Both the position numbers and the translations under genes were made by a program. A model generated the notes under the pieces. It was not told where the DNA came from, searched no databases, and saw only the letters and a program-made list of their open reading frames with translations. Positions 43,675 through 54,956 of a stretch of 64,000 nt of DNA are shown piece by piece (position 1 is the first letter of the stretch; the number at the start of each line of letters is the position of its first letter). The stretch comes from Adiantum capillus-veneris (Eukaryota; Streptophyta; Polypodiopsida; Polypodiales; Pteridaceae): positions 111,910,477-111,974,476 of the forward strand of contig CM043949.1 of the NCBI GenBank assembly GCA_014529385.2. The letters run 5' to 3'.

Positions 43675-45289
43675 GTTACCTAGCTTAAAAATAGGGTGCC
43701 CAAGCTCATATTAAACAATACAAGATGAGGACTCGTGGAAGGCGCTCTCACGACTTGTGCTCTTCGCAGTCATAATGTTGTCTCAATCAATGATGTTGTT
43801 GGAATCTTGGAAACAACCCAAATGCAACAAGATGAAGCATGCTACATGCCTCCTTACATCAGATGCAGGAGCGTCACCTAGGTTGTCCTTGGATGGAGGA
43901 GCATATGCAGCAGGCTTGGAAAGAGGTGATCACCATCGAGGAGTGGTGTCACGAGTTTGCCTTTCATTGTCAGGCTTCTCAGTTGACTCAGGTGGGGCAT
44001 AGAGTTACTATTGAGTTTTTTGAGATTGTGGGTCCTTGCCATGCGCACACCAGTGTTGGATAGTTGAGGAGGCTCGATGGGTCTATTGCCACAGAGCCCG
44101 AGGATATGCTTGCTAATAATTGATACATAGCCGACCACTCAATTAGCTTTGGTGTTATAGGCAGTGGAATTTGTGAATCTACTTGTGCTATGGTCATCAA
44201 AGTGACTAGGTCCTCTGACCATCTTGGTATCATCTCCACCACAAAGAACAAATATGTGTCTAGCAAATCATCAGCAACTCCTTTGGGAGGTTCCCTTGAG
44301 GTGATCCTTGATAAATGATGAGCTCTCTGATGTGTGGTGCCGTTTTTACGGAGTGCTGAGATAGCTACCTCAGTATCCATGAAGTGTGAGAGCTGTTGTT
44401 ATAAATGCGAGAAGATGCTTTGTTTGGCTCCGGATGCAAAGCCAAAGGCAAAGTCAAGAACTCACAAGAAGATAAAAAGGCAAAGGCAAGCTTGACAGAG
44501 ATAGCAAGGATAAAAATTTGGCAGAGGAGATCCGCATGCCACATGTGGTGGCGGCCACAGCAGCCATGACACCAGATTTCTAGTGTATGTGGCCATTACC
44601 GCAACTAGCTTTAGCCAGGGAGAGGCTTGTGAGCGGTAGAGAGGGGCAAACAATTCTCCCTACAAATGATTTGGACCCATGTGCTGGAGTTCAAGTTAGC
44701 GGTGCACATGCATTTGGCAAGGAACCAATGCGACGTATAAAAAGACTGTGGATGTGCGCGCAAAACCATTGTTGTTGGCCAGATTATTGACAAAATGTGT
44801 TTCAAAGTTATTATCTAGGAAAGTTTGGACGTGATGTGTTCATAGTTGATGAATGGGGATTCTTGAACGTTGTGTGGTCTACAATTTCAATTTTCTGAGG
44901 CAACTATTGCTCGAGATGGCATTCTTCTAAGGTAAAATTGGTGGTTGGATGACCGAGGTGTATCCAGTGGATGGATCCTCTATTGGGGTGTCCATGGTAG
45001 CTTCTTCATTGACTTGGTCTTCCTAGATATGTCCACTATGAGTTGCATAGAGGGTGTTAAAGTTATAGCATCTCAAGTGAATGACCCAATGTGATATTTA
45101 CTTTGGCTTTAGCTATTTACTTATTTGTCAAAGGCTTGGGTAGGGCAATTTACTGAGGGGGGCAAACATGGGTAAAAATAGGTAAAATAGGTTTTTGTAG
45201 TCTTCATGTCCCCTTATGAAGACATATTGTAGCGAACATGAGAAGCTCCTCTCAACTTTTGTATTTTTTATGTGCTAGTTAGTACTTAT
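43675..45289. other. Unassigned stretch before the copia RT fragment
   Basis: Several mid-length frames on both strands (for example 43988-44380 minus and 43757-44002 plus), but no motif I can name. The plus-strand phrase KEVITIEEWCHEFAFHCQAS is protein-like but unknown. It could be decayed copia sequence belonging to the RT fragment downstream. Confidence 0.4.
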
Positions 45290-45963
45290 CATGTAAACCC
45301 AATTTGTAAACTGAAAAAGGCTTTTTATGCCTTGAGGCGGCAAGGATCCAGGAAATGGTATCAAAATTTTGATACATTCATGCAGTATCATGGTTATAAG
45401 AGAAGTCAAGTGGATCATTGCTTATACACGAGAAAATTTAGTAATGGTTCATTGCTTATTCTCATTTTGTACGTTGATGACATGCTTATTGTTGGGAAAG
45501 CTGCTCATGAGAATGCCAATTTGAAGCAAATATTGAGTCAAAACCTTGCTATGAAGCATAGTTACATGGGACGGCGGGTCGGGGTCGGGAAAGGGGTCGG
45601 GACGGCAAAAGTCAGGAAACGGGGACGGGGTCGGAACGGCAAAAAAAAAAAGAGAGTTTTTTTGGCATTTTTTGACCTACACACATGCCACACACATAGA
45701 GCATCACTTTGACCATAAATTTACACTAAATAGACCAAAGAACACGAGTCATATAGGCTGAAATGTGCTAATAAAACATCGATGATCGATGGATACAAAA
45801 TGAGAAGTGCATGCCACAAGGGCTCAAGAGTCAAAAAGCCTAAAGGACTTAGGACAAGCCTGAGGCCTCAAGGATAACAAAAAGTACAAAGGGCTATGTA
45901 GTAGGTAGAGTCGTAGACTCAAGAGTCTAGACTCGAGAGTCGAGTGATCAATGATCATCAAAC

Positions 45964-47545
45964 TCAAGAAGTGCTCGCCTGCTGAATCTCCACATCGTTG
46001 TCGTAGTCGAGGTCGTCAGCAACGTATGAGGGCTCCGGCTCGGGAGGCTCGCATTGAGGCTCGAAATCCTCCTCTAGCTCCTCCAAAAGAGTATCGGCCA
46101 TAGATGGATTCTCTTGTGCCATCTCCCACTCAGTGAAAGGATCTGCCTTGTGTGTGACGCTCTTGGCAAGCATGCGCAAGTTAGCGCTCACAAACACCAA
46201 ATCATTGGCCCTCTGAACGCCAAGGCGATTCCTCTTCTTAGAGGCAATGTGGCTGTACACACTCCATAGTTGCTCCAAGCAACTAGTGGTACATGCTTGG
46301 CTAAGGACACGAACAGACAAGCGTTGCAAATGTGGGCCATCTCCTCCATAGTCCTCCCACCACAAAACCGAGCCAATCTTGTTGCGATCAAGCTGTGCAT
46401 CTACATATCCATAGGAGCCCTTCTTTTGCCTGTAGTTGAGTAACTCGTCTCTAATCTTGCGCCTAATGTCACTGCTAGGCTCAAGGCGCTCCAATGCAAG
46501 CCGCCATCCTTTGCTCACCTCCTTGTCGGTCTCTTGACGCCTTCCTTGAAACTCAGGGTCAAGCACATAAGCTGCCGCATGAAGTGGAGAGTAGTATCCA
46601 TTCCACCTCGACTCACACAAGCCATGAATCTCCGCATACTGAACAGGGTCAGGCACAAGCTTCTCAAGTGCCTCTATCATCCGATCCATGGCTTCGTAGA
46701 CTTTGCCAATGCATGGTTGCAAGCCATCCACCACTCGAAGTAGGTGTAGAATAGGCTTGACCATGGCGTCAAGAGTCTTCACCTCCTCCCACCAAGCGGC
46801 GTCGTCGGCCCATTCTCGGCATTTCAATCCTACTGCTGATGTAGACTCCGGCATGGCCTGGAACTCATCACTGAGAAAGAGGCCCCTTAAGGCTCCGCCA
46901 CATGTAGACAAGCGGCCTAGCATAAGCCAATTGAATGCAAATCTTGTCTCTGAATATTTGAGCAAAGACAAGTGGCTCCTCTTTGAGAATTCATGGCGCA
47001 CTTTTTGATGGTTGAGCACAAAGGAGACAATTCGAGAGGCGTCACCAATGGTGGGTGAAATCCATGACAAGTTCCCTATGTCCTTGAGGAGGTTATTGAG
47101 GCAATGCGCCATGCAAAATGTGACATGGATGCTGGGATACATGCCCTCAATGATAGCTCCGGCTGTCCTATTTGACGCCTCTCCATCTGCAACCATACAA
47201 AGGACATTCTCCGGGCCGGTGATCTCTATGGTGCTTGTCCACTCCGCAGCAAGCATCTCGGCGGCCTTGCCACTATCGGATGCATCATGTGACTCCACAA
47301 AGTACATCTCCCCCCGAGAGTAGGCCACCACCCCGTGGATGGACCGCTTGCGGGTGTCGCTCCATCCATCTACAAGAAGAGAGACGCCATTGGTCTCCCA
47401 CAAATCCTTTGTTGCTTGGGCCGCTTGCTCCACGGCAAGCTTCTCTTTGTCAAGGAGGGTGGTGCGAAGCCTCTCCGATGAAGGTGGCACATAAGAGGAG
47501 CCATATTCCCCTATTTTCGTAACCATGGTTCGAAAGTATGGAGAC
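45964..47545 (-). CDS. hAT transposase 2, exon 2 (catalytic and dimerisation domains)
   Basis: 1,582 nt. The first base completes the Gln codon of exon 1, followed by SPYFRTMVTKIGEYGSSYVP. The core shows LLVDGWSDTRKRS (first Asp), CMVADGEASNRTAG (second Asp) and CESRWNGYYSPLHAAAYVLD. The C-terminal dimerisation region has LSVRVLSQACTTSCLEQLW and KKRNRLGVQRANDLVFVS, with the Glu in CLEQLW in place of the usual CERNW. An acidic tail ends the protein. No stop or frameshift. Spliced length is 704 residues, close to the 721 of hAT 1. Confidence 0.92.
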
Positions 47546-47656
47546 CTATCCACACAAAATAGAGCATGTTGCGTTAGTATGGAGAGTCGAGAAATTATAA
47601 CCCATTATGAATACAAAATGGAAGATTGCAATGTGCATATGCCAAGGGAAACTCAC
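47546..47656 (-). other. Intron of hAT transposase 2
   Basis: 111 bp on the minus strand from GTGAGT to GGATAG. Splicing joins FHAS-CA to G-TCTCCATAC, keeping the frame (HASQSPYFR). Without splicing, exon 1 ends at TGA in the intron's first bases. Confidence 0.85.
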
Positions 47657-48189
47657 TGCGAAGCATGGAAGGCAATGTGGTCGTGGAAGAAGAATCGGGC
47701 AACCGACCTATCTACCTCTTCCTTCAATTTAGGATTCCAATTTTCGTTGAGAGTGGTTTGGCGATGTGGAAGGGAAGAGGACAGTGTAGATCCATGGCTC
47801 TTGAAGGTTCGAGAGATGTCGTCAAGGTTGGATTCCCTTCGCTCTCGCGGTGTCGCCGTGGCGGAGGGATCAACGGCAACAAAACGGCCCCTCTTGGCCG
47901 CTTCCGCAACCTCATACACCGTGAGTTTCTCAAGAAGATCCAGCCTCTTCTCGGGAGCTACATGAGGGCAAAACTTCACCTCGTGACCGGGTTCATGAAG
48001 AAGATGGGCTCGCACTTTGTTTGAACCACCCGATCTCTTGTATGGACATAGCTTGCACGTCCATGGTCTTGCACCGCCACCTTTGCCACGCGAGCTAAAG
48101 TCGACTTCATCCCACCACGACCACGTTTGCACGGCGGGCCTCCTTCGAGAAGAAGCGGCTTGAGAAGTGGAGTTGGCTTGAGATGACAT
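47657..48189 (-). CDS. hAT transposase 2, exon 1 (BED zinc finger)
   Basis: From ATG at 48189 (MSSQANSTSQAASSRRRPAV), 533 nt ending with two bases of a Gln codon. A BED-type finger has WTCKLCPYKRSGGSNKVRAH, with a later His pair and CPHV. A basic N-terminus (SRRRPAVQTW) precedes it. The DNA-binding domain would recognise the GC-rich subterminal repeats. Confidence 0.9.
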
Positions 48190-48765
48190 GATGGTGGAGA
48201 GACTTGAGAGAGTAGAGCTTAGAAGTTAGAAGGGTTAGAGGAGAGCTTGTGTGGAGAGAGAGTAAAGGAGAGCTTCAAAGTGGGTAGAAGAGGGAGAGGA
48301 GAGCTTCAAAGTTCAAACTTGAGCCTTGAGCTTGAGGGAAATGGAATGAGCTTGAGCCTTGAGCTTGAGGGAAATGGAATGAGCATTGAGCATTGAGACT
48401 ATGAGTATTAAGAGGCCCAAGGGAGCCTTTTATAGCCTCCCAAGGGCCAAGGCTTAAAAAATATGGCAGTTGGGGCTGCACAGAGCCGTTGCAAACGGTC
48501 AAAAACGGTCACTTTTTTGAATCCGACCCCGGCCGACCCCTGCTGTCCCCGTCTGGTCCGTCCGACCCCGGTCCGGCCCCGGCCGTCCCCGGTCCGTCCC
48601 CCCTGCGACCCGCCCGTCCGGCCCGTTTTTCGTCCGTCCCTCGGCGTTCCCAGCCGTTCCCAGCCGTTCCCGGCCCGGTTACGGCCGTTCCCCGGCCCTA
48701 GGGCCCGTCCCCCCCATCCCCTGTAACTATGCTATGAAGGATTTAGGAGAAGCTTGGCGCGCATT

Positions 48766-51007
48766 CAAGCAGCTCAAGCACGTGGATTAATGCCTGGCGT
48801 GCGGAGTTTGCAGTGTGCAACATTTCCTACGCGAACCTGCCGCTGCAACCTACAGGACTGGTGCTGACGTGCAAGAACCTCACGTGCCTTTGCGCCTTTA
48901 GTGCTTCTGCATCCTTGCGTTGCCCGCGCCCGCCTACGTTCCACCTGTGCGTTGCCCGCTGGCTGTGATTTTTCCACTGCCGGCAGAGATGACGCATTAG
49001 AGATGTTTGTTCCGGATGGCTTACTCAATCTCGTAGATCCACAGTTTCTAACTTAAGAGTTCTAATGTGCACAAATGTAAATAGTTATAAATTCATTTGA
49101 TTGAAATTACTTAGAAAAATAAGAAAAATAGCCAATCTAGCAACATCAAGTTTTTAGTTTGCATTGCAAACCTCTTGAATCATATAACCAAGAAGTTACT
49201 ATGAAAGAAAAAGGATGAATCGGTTAATTCAATTTATTCTTGGAGCTATGACAAACTCTCTTTTAAATATAGAGTGATATTGTAGACTACTCCCAACAAG
49301 GATCTATCTCAGAGAGAATAGGTGGAAATGGATGAAAAGGCCATCCATGGGTTTGCCACTCTCTTGCATCCGGCTTACTGAGATCCATCCCTCTTTATGG
49401 AGTCCACACTTTAGAAGGATTGATGTCTATCCACCCAAGATTTTACACGGAGGGCTTTCATGCTTCTTTTATTCAATAGATCGTAAATCAAAGGGGCAAC
49501 ACATTTGCAATCGTCATGTGTTGCAAGAGGGCATTCTTGGTAAAGCCTCTTTAATAGTGGGAACCTTTTGTCTACAAATTGCTCAACTTCAAGAGTGGCA
49601 TCGAAATTAATTTACTTCATAGAAATTTCTCTAGTTCTAATACTCAAAAGTTATGTAACTCATGCTTTTCTTTCAATGTGGTCTACGATTGCTCCTCGGG
49701 TGCATTTGAGAGAAATAGTCGGGTATTTTTTCATTTACATGAAGACATGCAATAAACTTAGCACGAGGCAATTGAAACTCACAAATTTGTCACTCCTATC
49801 AATGCTTGTTGCATATGATGAATGAGATGTCCATGGCAAGGCTAATGAATATAGTCTATGAGACTATGCTTATGGCACTATGCATGAGCCAACTCTTCTT
49901 AACTTTAAGATGCCAAATTTTTAGTTGTGAGGTCCCGTAATTGGCAGATAGCGCATAGAATAGTCTTTTTCCTTCACGAAAAGTAATGGCAAAGCTAGGA
50001 TGGCTTAATGAATCCTTTATCTAATTATTCCTTTAGTTATCTCTCTACCTTTGTAAGTCAGGTTTCTCCTGGTCCATGGCCTGGTTTACAAACAGGTTTT
50101 GCATCTTCTATTAAGTCAATAGCATATCAATCTCTCTTTCTTTGGGGCAACCGACTAGTAGATCAGTTGGAAAAACATCGTTGGATTTGTCCAGCAATTC
50201 CTCTCATCAGACCCAAAAAAATAGCAAAGGTCTTCTTGTATTTCACAAGCACTAAAAGAGTCTACATCATATTGACTCCACGCTGTATACGAATTACATG
50301 ATCGTCTCTAAAGAAAATGTTGAAGCTCAACAAATCGGATCATAGAAGAGCTAGGTACATTATATGGACATGGTATCACATATGATTTACCTTCCCTTTC
50401 AAAATCTAGTGAGTTATGGGATAGCTTTTTCCTAAGGGAAGGCCCGAATCCCATAAACCGTTCTCTTCTCAAAACTAGGTCAGCATGATCCATGTGCGTA
50501 AGTTGGAAGTTAACTGTCAAAGTGTTAGTTTGTATCTTGGGATCTGCTGGGATCATGATAGATTATTCAAATTTCAGCCACACAATTTCATAAACTGCAC
50601 TCTTGTCAAAAAGCTAAATCCTCCCCAACAACCAGGCTTGCTTCAATATAGGGTCTCCATGTCACATGTATAACGAGAGGACAATAAAATATGGGATACT
50701 ATGGTATCAATTTGAAACTCCCATTTTCCATTCACAAAACCTTGAGTCTAAAGCAATTTATGTGAGCCAAAGGTAGCCCCCCACATAGTAGATATGTTCC
50801 ATGTCCTTAATGTCATCCATTCCGTTTCCTCTGTTTATGTCACAAAATCCTTGCAACACTTTAAGCATACCATCCTGTTGTCTCTTTTGTGTACCTCCAA
50901 TGTTTTGCATGCATTTAATTTGGCTGTGCTACTCACACATGTTGTGCAATGGAGAAGGTTTGATGTTTAGGTAATTTTTTTTTCCCGTTTTTGCTTGGAA
51001 GGTTTAG
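48766..51007. other. Intron sequence without a recognised gene
   Basis: A/T-rich, with scattered frames on both strands (for example 49332-49610 plus and 50308-50556 minus) that match nothing I know. It ends in a T-rich tract and the acceptor GTTTAG of the next CstF-50 exon. Confidence 0.45.
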
Positions 51008-51100
51008 GTCGATAAAGTTCGGCAGATGATGATGACAGACAGCGTAGCAAGAGATGGGCCACATCGCCCTGTCATCCGGACATTTTATGATCATATTCAG
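51008..51100 (+). CDS. CSTF50: CstF-50 exon (between WD repeats 1 and 2)
   Basis: 93 nt, 31 codons, phase 0: VDKVRQMMMTDSVARDGPHR followed by PVIRTFYDHIQ. Acceptor AGGTTTAG, donor GTAAGA. The HPVIRTxYDH motif is one of the most conserved parts of CstF-50 from plants to animals and introduces the second WD repeat. Confidence 0.95.
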
Positions 51101-51215
51101 GTAAGAGAAAGCTGATCTGATTACATCAAGCAGTCTCGCTGGTATGGTGGTCAAACTTGCAGTCGTGCATGGAAAGTGTTTTAGGCTGAGAACTCTTTGG
51201 CCTTATTTTATGCAG

Positions 51216-51286
51216 GCAATCAATGATCTAGATTTCCATCCACAGTCTGCTGTACTGATATCTGGGGCCAAAGATAGAACTATCAA
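51216..51286 (+). CDS. CSTF50: CstF-50 exon (WD repeat 2)
   Basis: 71 nt: AINDLDFHPQSAVLISGAKD then RTI plus two bases of Lys. Acceptor TTATGCAG, donor GTAAGC. The upstream intron is only 115 bp. FHPxxxxLxSGxxDxTxK is the second WD blade of the propeller. Confidence 0.95.
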
Positions 51287-52741
51287 GTAAGCCTCTTACT
51301 GAACTCTGTTCTGACATTGTCTCGACTTGCAACATACTTGACTGTATAGTTTTAAGAAAGGGATTCGTTAGGGGTGTTGTATTTGTACTGCTTGTCTCGT
51401 TGCCTCATACATTAGGAAGAGAATGGTGTCTAGGAGGGCCTCTTTATTTGGCAGTTTAAGGGAGTCAAACCTTTAGTGTTAAGAAAGCAATCAAAGAACA
51501 TATTTAGAATCCAAACGGGCAAAACAGTTAAATTCAAATTTTCCTCCCAAAATGAAATTTAAAATATAGCAGGTAAAACCACATCATATAGCATATCTAC
51601 TGAAAGAGCTAGGCGTGAAGATCACAGATCTATAACCTCCACTCAAATCGGTTAGGCGTTATGAAAGGCGAAAAATCATAAAATTGTCCATTCTTTGACC
51701 ACTCTTACACCTCTCTTACACACCCACCATTCTTACACACATGGCATGAACCTATTTGTCAAAATGCTAATCACCTCCATAATCTCATGGAAAATAAAGA
51801 GGCTCTCCTAGACTCCATCCTCTTCCTAATGTGGTGCTTTTTGAGTCTATGCAAAAGTTTATGTAGAGTGCTTCAAATCTTTCACTGGGCAAGACTTTAT
51901 TGATTTAGTAATGGAGCATAGTATATGGGGACTCAATCATTAGGCGGAGACGTAACAGTGGTTTAGTAACTATGCATTGATACATGAAAAGGGAGCCCTT
52001 TGGGCAAGAGGATAGGACGAGGGTTGTTTTAGGTTCAATACTCAAAAGGTTTTGTTTTGGAAGGGCTTGTCTCATTGTACTCTCAGCGTCGGTGGCCAGT
52101 CAAGACCAATGGATTTTTATGGCAGACAACTCACATCTCCTGTGCACAAGTTTGAGGTGTTCGATGTGCGTGTGTGGATTTTTATTAGTGATTGTTTGAT
52201 TCAGAGGAGTACGTGACAAGATGATATTGATGGACAGCCTCTGCTACTGAACTCCTTTATGAGGGATTGCCATGTCCTAGATTCTGGACCTGCCAAATCA
52301 GATGAGAGCTTGTAATGGAGTCTTTCTGGTATATTCAGTTAATATGCTCTATTAGGGGCCTTGAGAACTGGCTGGGAGAAGCACTGTTTACTTTGAACTT
52401 GGTGATAGGGTAATGTGATTTAGCCACGGCACCGGAATGAGGAGATTGAAATTTTCATTTGTGCAGATGGACTACGGTACTAGGTAGCAAGGGTAAGACG
52501 TGGTTTTAATAATCTGTGAGTAACCTTTTTGGGCTTGGAAGAGGAGACCGCTAGCTCAGGTGGAGCGGAACCCAGTACGGTCTCTTGCACAGTTGCAGTC
52601 TGTTTTATATACAATGAGATTGGCTCGACTAGTACCCTTTGTGTGTGTATATCTTTGTCTATGTGTATATCTATATTGCATTACATCAGTGGACTCATGG
52701 TTGAAACTGGCAAGGCATCATTTTTCAGTTCTGTCAAACAG
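51287..52741. other. Intron of CstF-50 without recognised elements
   Basis: 1,455 bp, the largest intron seen here with no clear transposon. Its acceptor is TCAAACAG. No RNA gene is recognised. Confidence 0.5.
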
Positions 52742-52793
52742 GTTCTTTGATTTTGCCAAGACAGCTGCCAAGAGGGCTTTCCGTGTCATACAG
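52742..52793 (+). CDS. CSTF50: CstF-50 exon (end of WD repeat 2)
   Basis: 52 nt. One base completes Lys, then FFDFAKTAAKRAFRVIQ. Donor GTGTTT. The (F/L)FDxxKxxAKRAF motif is diagnostic of CstF-50. Confidence 0.95.
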
Positions 52794-52884
52794 GTGTTTT
52801 CAAAAACTTTCTTGCAACCACAGTTTGTATTGATATTTGGTATTGCCTCGTTAAGTCTGGTTATAATTTGTTTTACTTATGTAG

Positions 52885-52942
52885 GATACACATAATGTGC
52901 GCTCAGTATCCTTTCATCCTTGTGGAGATTTTTTGCTTGCTG
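52885..52942 (+). CDS. CSTF50: CstF-50 exon (WD repeat 3 start)
   Basis: 58 nt: DTHNVRSVSFHPCGDFLLA plus one base of the next Gly. Acceptor TTATGTAG, donor GTAAGT, upstream intron 91 bp. The SFHPxGDFxLxG motif continues the propeller. The next expected segment (TxHPxxxxYDxxTxQC) is not in the remaining 11 kb, so this intron exceeds 11,058 bp. Confidence 0.94.
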
Positions 52943-53155
52943 GTAAGTAATATGACTGTTCATGTGAGACACCATGCACTAGCAAGCATAATCCGAATAA
53001 ATGTTACTTGATTTTTCATGTTGGCAAGTGTTGATCAATGACCAATTTAGCTAGTAGCTTTTCGGAAAGATTTGAGTGGCATGTTCATTGTTTTGCTTAT
53101 GTCTTTTTTGAGAAATGCTTGATAAGGTCTTGTTTGAAGGTGCTACATTCTAATG

Positions 53156-53156
<1 letters not shown>
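52943..53156. other. Intron start without recognised elements
   Basis: 214 bp of low-complexity-free intron between the exon and the CT microsatellite. Confidence 0.5.

Positions 53157-53204
<48 letters not shown>
53157..53204. repeat. (CT)n microsatellite at the LINE 5' junction
   Basis: About 24 CT units directly before the LINE 5' region. A shorter CT run (62592-62604) follows the LINE 3' tail, consistent with insertion into one CT tract. Confidence 0.97.
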
Positions 53205-53207
<3 letters not shown>

Positions 53208-53680
53208 GAGACATCCTACGCGCTGGTGATCCTACGCGAGACATCCTATGTGCTGGTGATCCTACGTGCTGGACATCCTACGCGAGCTGGTGATCTCCTA
53301 CACGCTGGTCTCCTACGCGAGCTGCACACCCTCTCCCCCCGCCTGCTGTGACAGCGCGCCCAGCCCCTGCGCATTCTCCTGCAGCTGCTGCCGCACTAAG
53401 AGAAGAAGCGAGGCCAGCAGAGGGGCAGAAAGGGTGGCCGGCTATTGTAATGGCACGCGCTAGAGCCGGGCAACTCAGACGCGACAAACAGCTGTTGGCG
53501 GCAGCAAGGGAGGACGTGGACGTGGGCGTGCACTAGGGGACGAAGCAAAGGCAGCAGAGGGATGCGAGCCTGTGTGTAGGCTAGGGTTGGTTGCAAGCTC
53601 CTCTACGCGTAGAAATACTTTCTACGCGTAGAAGGTCCTGTCCTATGCGCGCCCCTGCATTTATCTACGTGTAGTACCTC
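53205..53680 (+). repeat. CTACGCG-motif cluster in the LINE 5' region
   Basis: Repeated units of CATCCTACGCG and GGTGATCCTACG (53215-53330) are followed by CTACGCGTAGAAA-TAC-TTTCTACGCGTAG, a perfect 13-bp inverted repeat (53603-53631), and a third CTACGTGTAG near 53665. This may be a 5' UTR promoter array like the monomers of some animal L1 elements. Confidence 0.6.
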
Positions 53681-53795
53681 CTATGTTAAAGTTTAAAGAC
53701 TTTTAAGTTTTAAGTTAAACTTTTAAGTTTTGCCCTACTCTCAGTCCCTCACCCTAGTACCTAGTACCCTACCCCACATTTGTGTCTCGGGTTCG

Positions 53796-54956
53796 ATGGA
53801 TCTGCCTTCCGAAGGGGAAGGGCCGGGTGTAGACAGCTACACCACCCCAAAAAAGACAACAGCTACATTTAAACGAAGAAACAGACACACTGTACTATCA
53901 CCAGGATCCTTCCGAGTTGGGAAAACCTCCAGGATACATGATGAGCTAATGATGGAGAAGGTCCAGGTGATGCTCAAATCAGAGCTAAACTATATGAGGG
54001 ATGACATCAGGAAGGAAATGCACGCGAGTGCTGAGAGCTACAGGAACTCCATGTATGGAGACATGATGAGAGAACTAAGGAGAGAGATCCTGGGGATACA
54101 AAATGAGGAAAATCAGATCTTGAAAACGGAATTACGAAACCTAATCAAGGCCGAAGTAAATGTAACAGAATGCGTTATGCAAAAGAAACTCGATGAGGCA
54201 ATAGCAAGTTTTGAAGCATGGAGAACAAATATGGAAAAGCACATGGGGGAAAAAGATGCAATAATCGAGGAGCTAAAAGGAGAACTTGCGGCTTGCAAAT
54301 CTGCAACTAAGGAGAAGGGAGAAGACCAACCTTCGGTGCTAAAGGAGCTGGAGGACATGAAGGATCAGATGAAAGCTCTACGGGAAGGAGATGAACAGAA
54401 ATCGAAAACGGCATCTTCATGGGCGGAACGTCTTTTTAAGACACAAGAAAAGCTTGATGAAGCAGAGAAATGGATTGAGGATGCGAAGAAAGGGAAGGCC
54501 CAGATGCCCGAGACCACACCTACCTCCACCATTATTAATATGACCATTGAGGAAGAGCAGAAAAGGAAGAATTGGGCTCTGCATGTGTGGGTCACAGGAG
54601 TCAAAGACAAAGAGAATGTAGATGAAGAAGTGAAGGAACTGCTACAACGCATGGGCATCACAGAGCCTACTCACACAAGTGCATGGAGAGTGGGCAAGAA
54701 AGGAATCGATGAGAAGGGAAACGTAAAGGATAGGGCACTTATTCTCCGCTTCCCGAATATAGAAATAAGGAAAGAATTTCTAAAGAAGAGGCCAACTCTT
54801 AAGAAAACCGGTATTTTCCTGGGAGATGACCTTACATTGGCACAAGTGGCACACATGCAAGAGTTGACGCCAGAGATCAGGGCAGCAAGAGAAAAGGGGA
54901 AAATTGCCTTTTATAGAAGAGGGAAAGTAGTGGTTCTGGAAAAGCACTCATCATGA
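53796..54956 (+). CDS. LINE copy B ORF1 (coiled coil, RRM-like, C-terminal domain)
   Basis: From the first ATG (MDLPSEGEGPGVDSYTTPKK) the frame is open for 386 residues. A basic N-terminus precedes long coiled coils (residues ~50-250, for example SVLKELEDMKDQMKALREGD). An RNA-binding-like part begins KNWALHVWVTGVKDKENVDE and contains RALILRFPNIEIRKEFLKKR. A C-terminal segment follows (AHMQELTPEIRAAREKGKIA). The layout recalls L1 ORF1p trimers (nucleic-acid chaperone that coats LINE RNA), but I see no zinc knuckle. It ends in TGA (54954-54956), followed directly in frame by ORF2 coding sequence. Confidence 0.85.
   Translation: MDLPSEGEGPGVDSYTTPKKTTATFKRRNRHTVLSPGSFRVGKTSRIHDELMMEKVQVMLKSELNYMRDDIRKEMHASAESYRNSMYGDMMRELRREILGIQNEENQILKTELRNLIKAEVNVTECVMQKKLDEAIASFEAWRTNMEKHMGEKDAIIEELKGELAACKSATKEKGEDQPSVLKELEDMKDQMKALREGDEQKSKTASSWAERLFKTQEKLDEAEKWIEDAKKGKAQMPETTPTSTIINMTIEEEQKRKNWALHVWVTGVKDKENVDEEVKELLQRMGITEPTHTSAWRVGKKGIDEKGNVKDRALILRFPNIEIRKEFLKKRPTLKKTGIFLGDDLTLAQVAHMQELTPEIRAAREKGKIAFYRRGKVVVLEKHSS

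Larger units (their letters stand above)
45557..48731 (-). mobile_element. Complete hAT DNA transposon 2
   Basis: A 3,175-bp element with a perfect 8-bp target duplication CTATGAAG (45549-45556 and 48732-48739). Terminal inverted repeats are CATAGTTACA...TGTAACTATG, 10 bp perfect. Subterminal regions are strongly G/C-rich with repeated GGGTCGGG/CCGTCCC words. Removing the element and one duplication restores the copia RT phrase AMKDLGEA, an independent proof of both borders. It encodes one transposase gene on the minus strand. Confidence 0.96.
45290..48765 (+). pseudogene. Copia reverse-transcriptase fragment split by a hAT insertion
   Basis: The left part (45290-45556) reads CKLKKAFYALRRQGSRKWYQ, HGYKRSQVDHCLYTRKF and LLILILYVDDMLIVGKA, the copia catalytic YVDD block, then NLAMK. 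After the hAT (45557-48731) and its target duplication, the frame resumes at 48740 with DLGEAW, matching copia AMKDLGEAK. The RT is truncated on both sides; integrase and RNase H are not seen nearby. Confidence 0.88.

Noticed and set aside
43988-44380. 130-codon minus-strand frame (MDTEVAISALRKNG)
   Set aside because: No motif, no splice or promoter context, and an equally protein-like plus-strand reading overlaps it. Not supported as a gene.
48463-48726. Proline/arginine-rich frames
   Set aside because: They fall in the GC-rich subterminal repeats of hAT 2 and are produced by CCGTCCC-type repeats.
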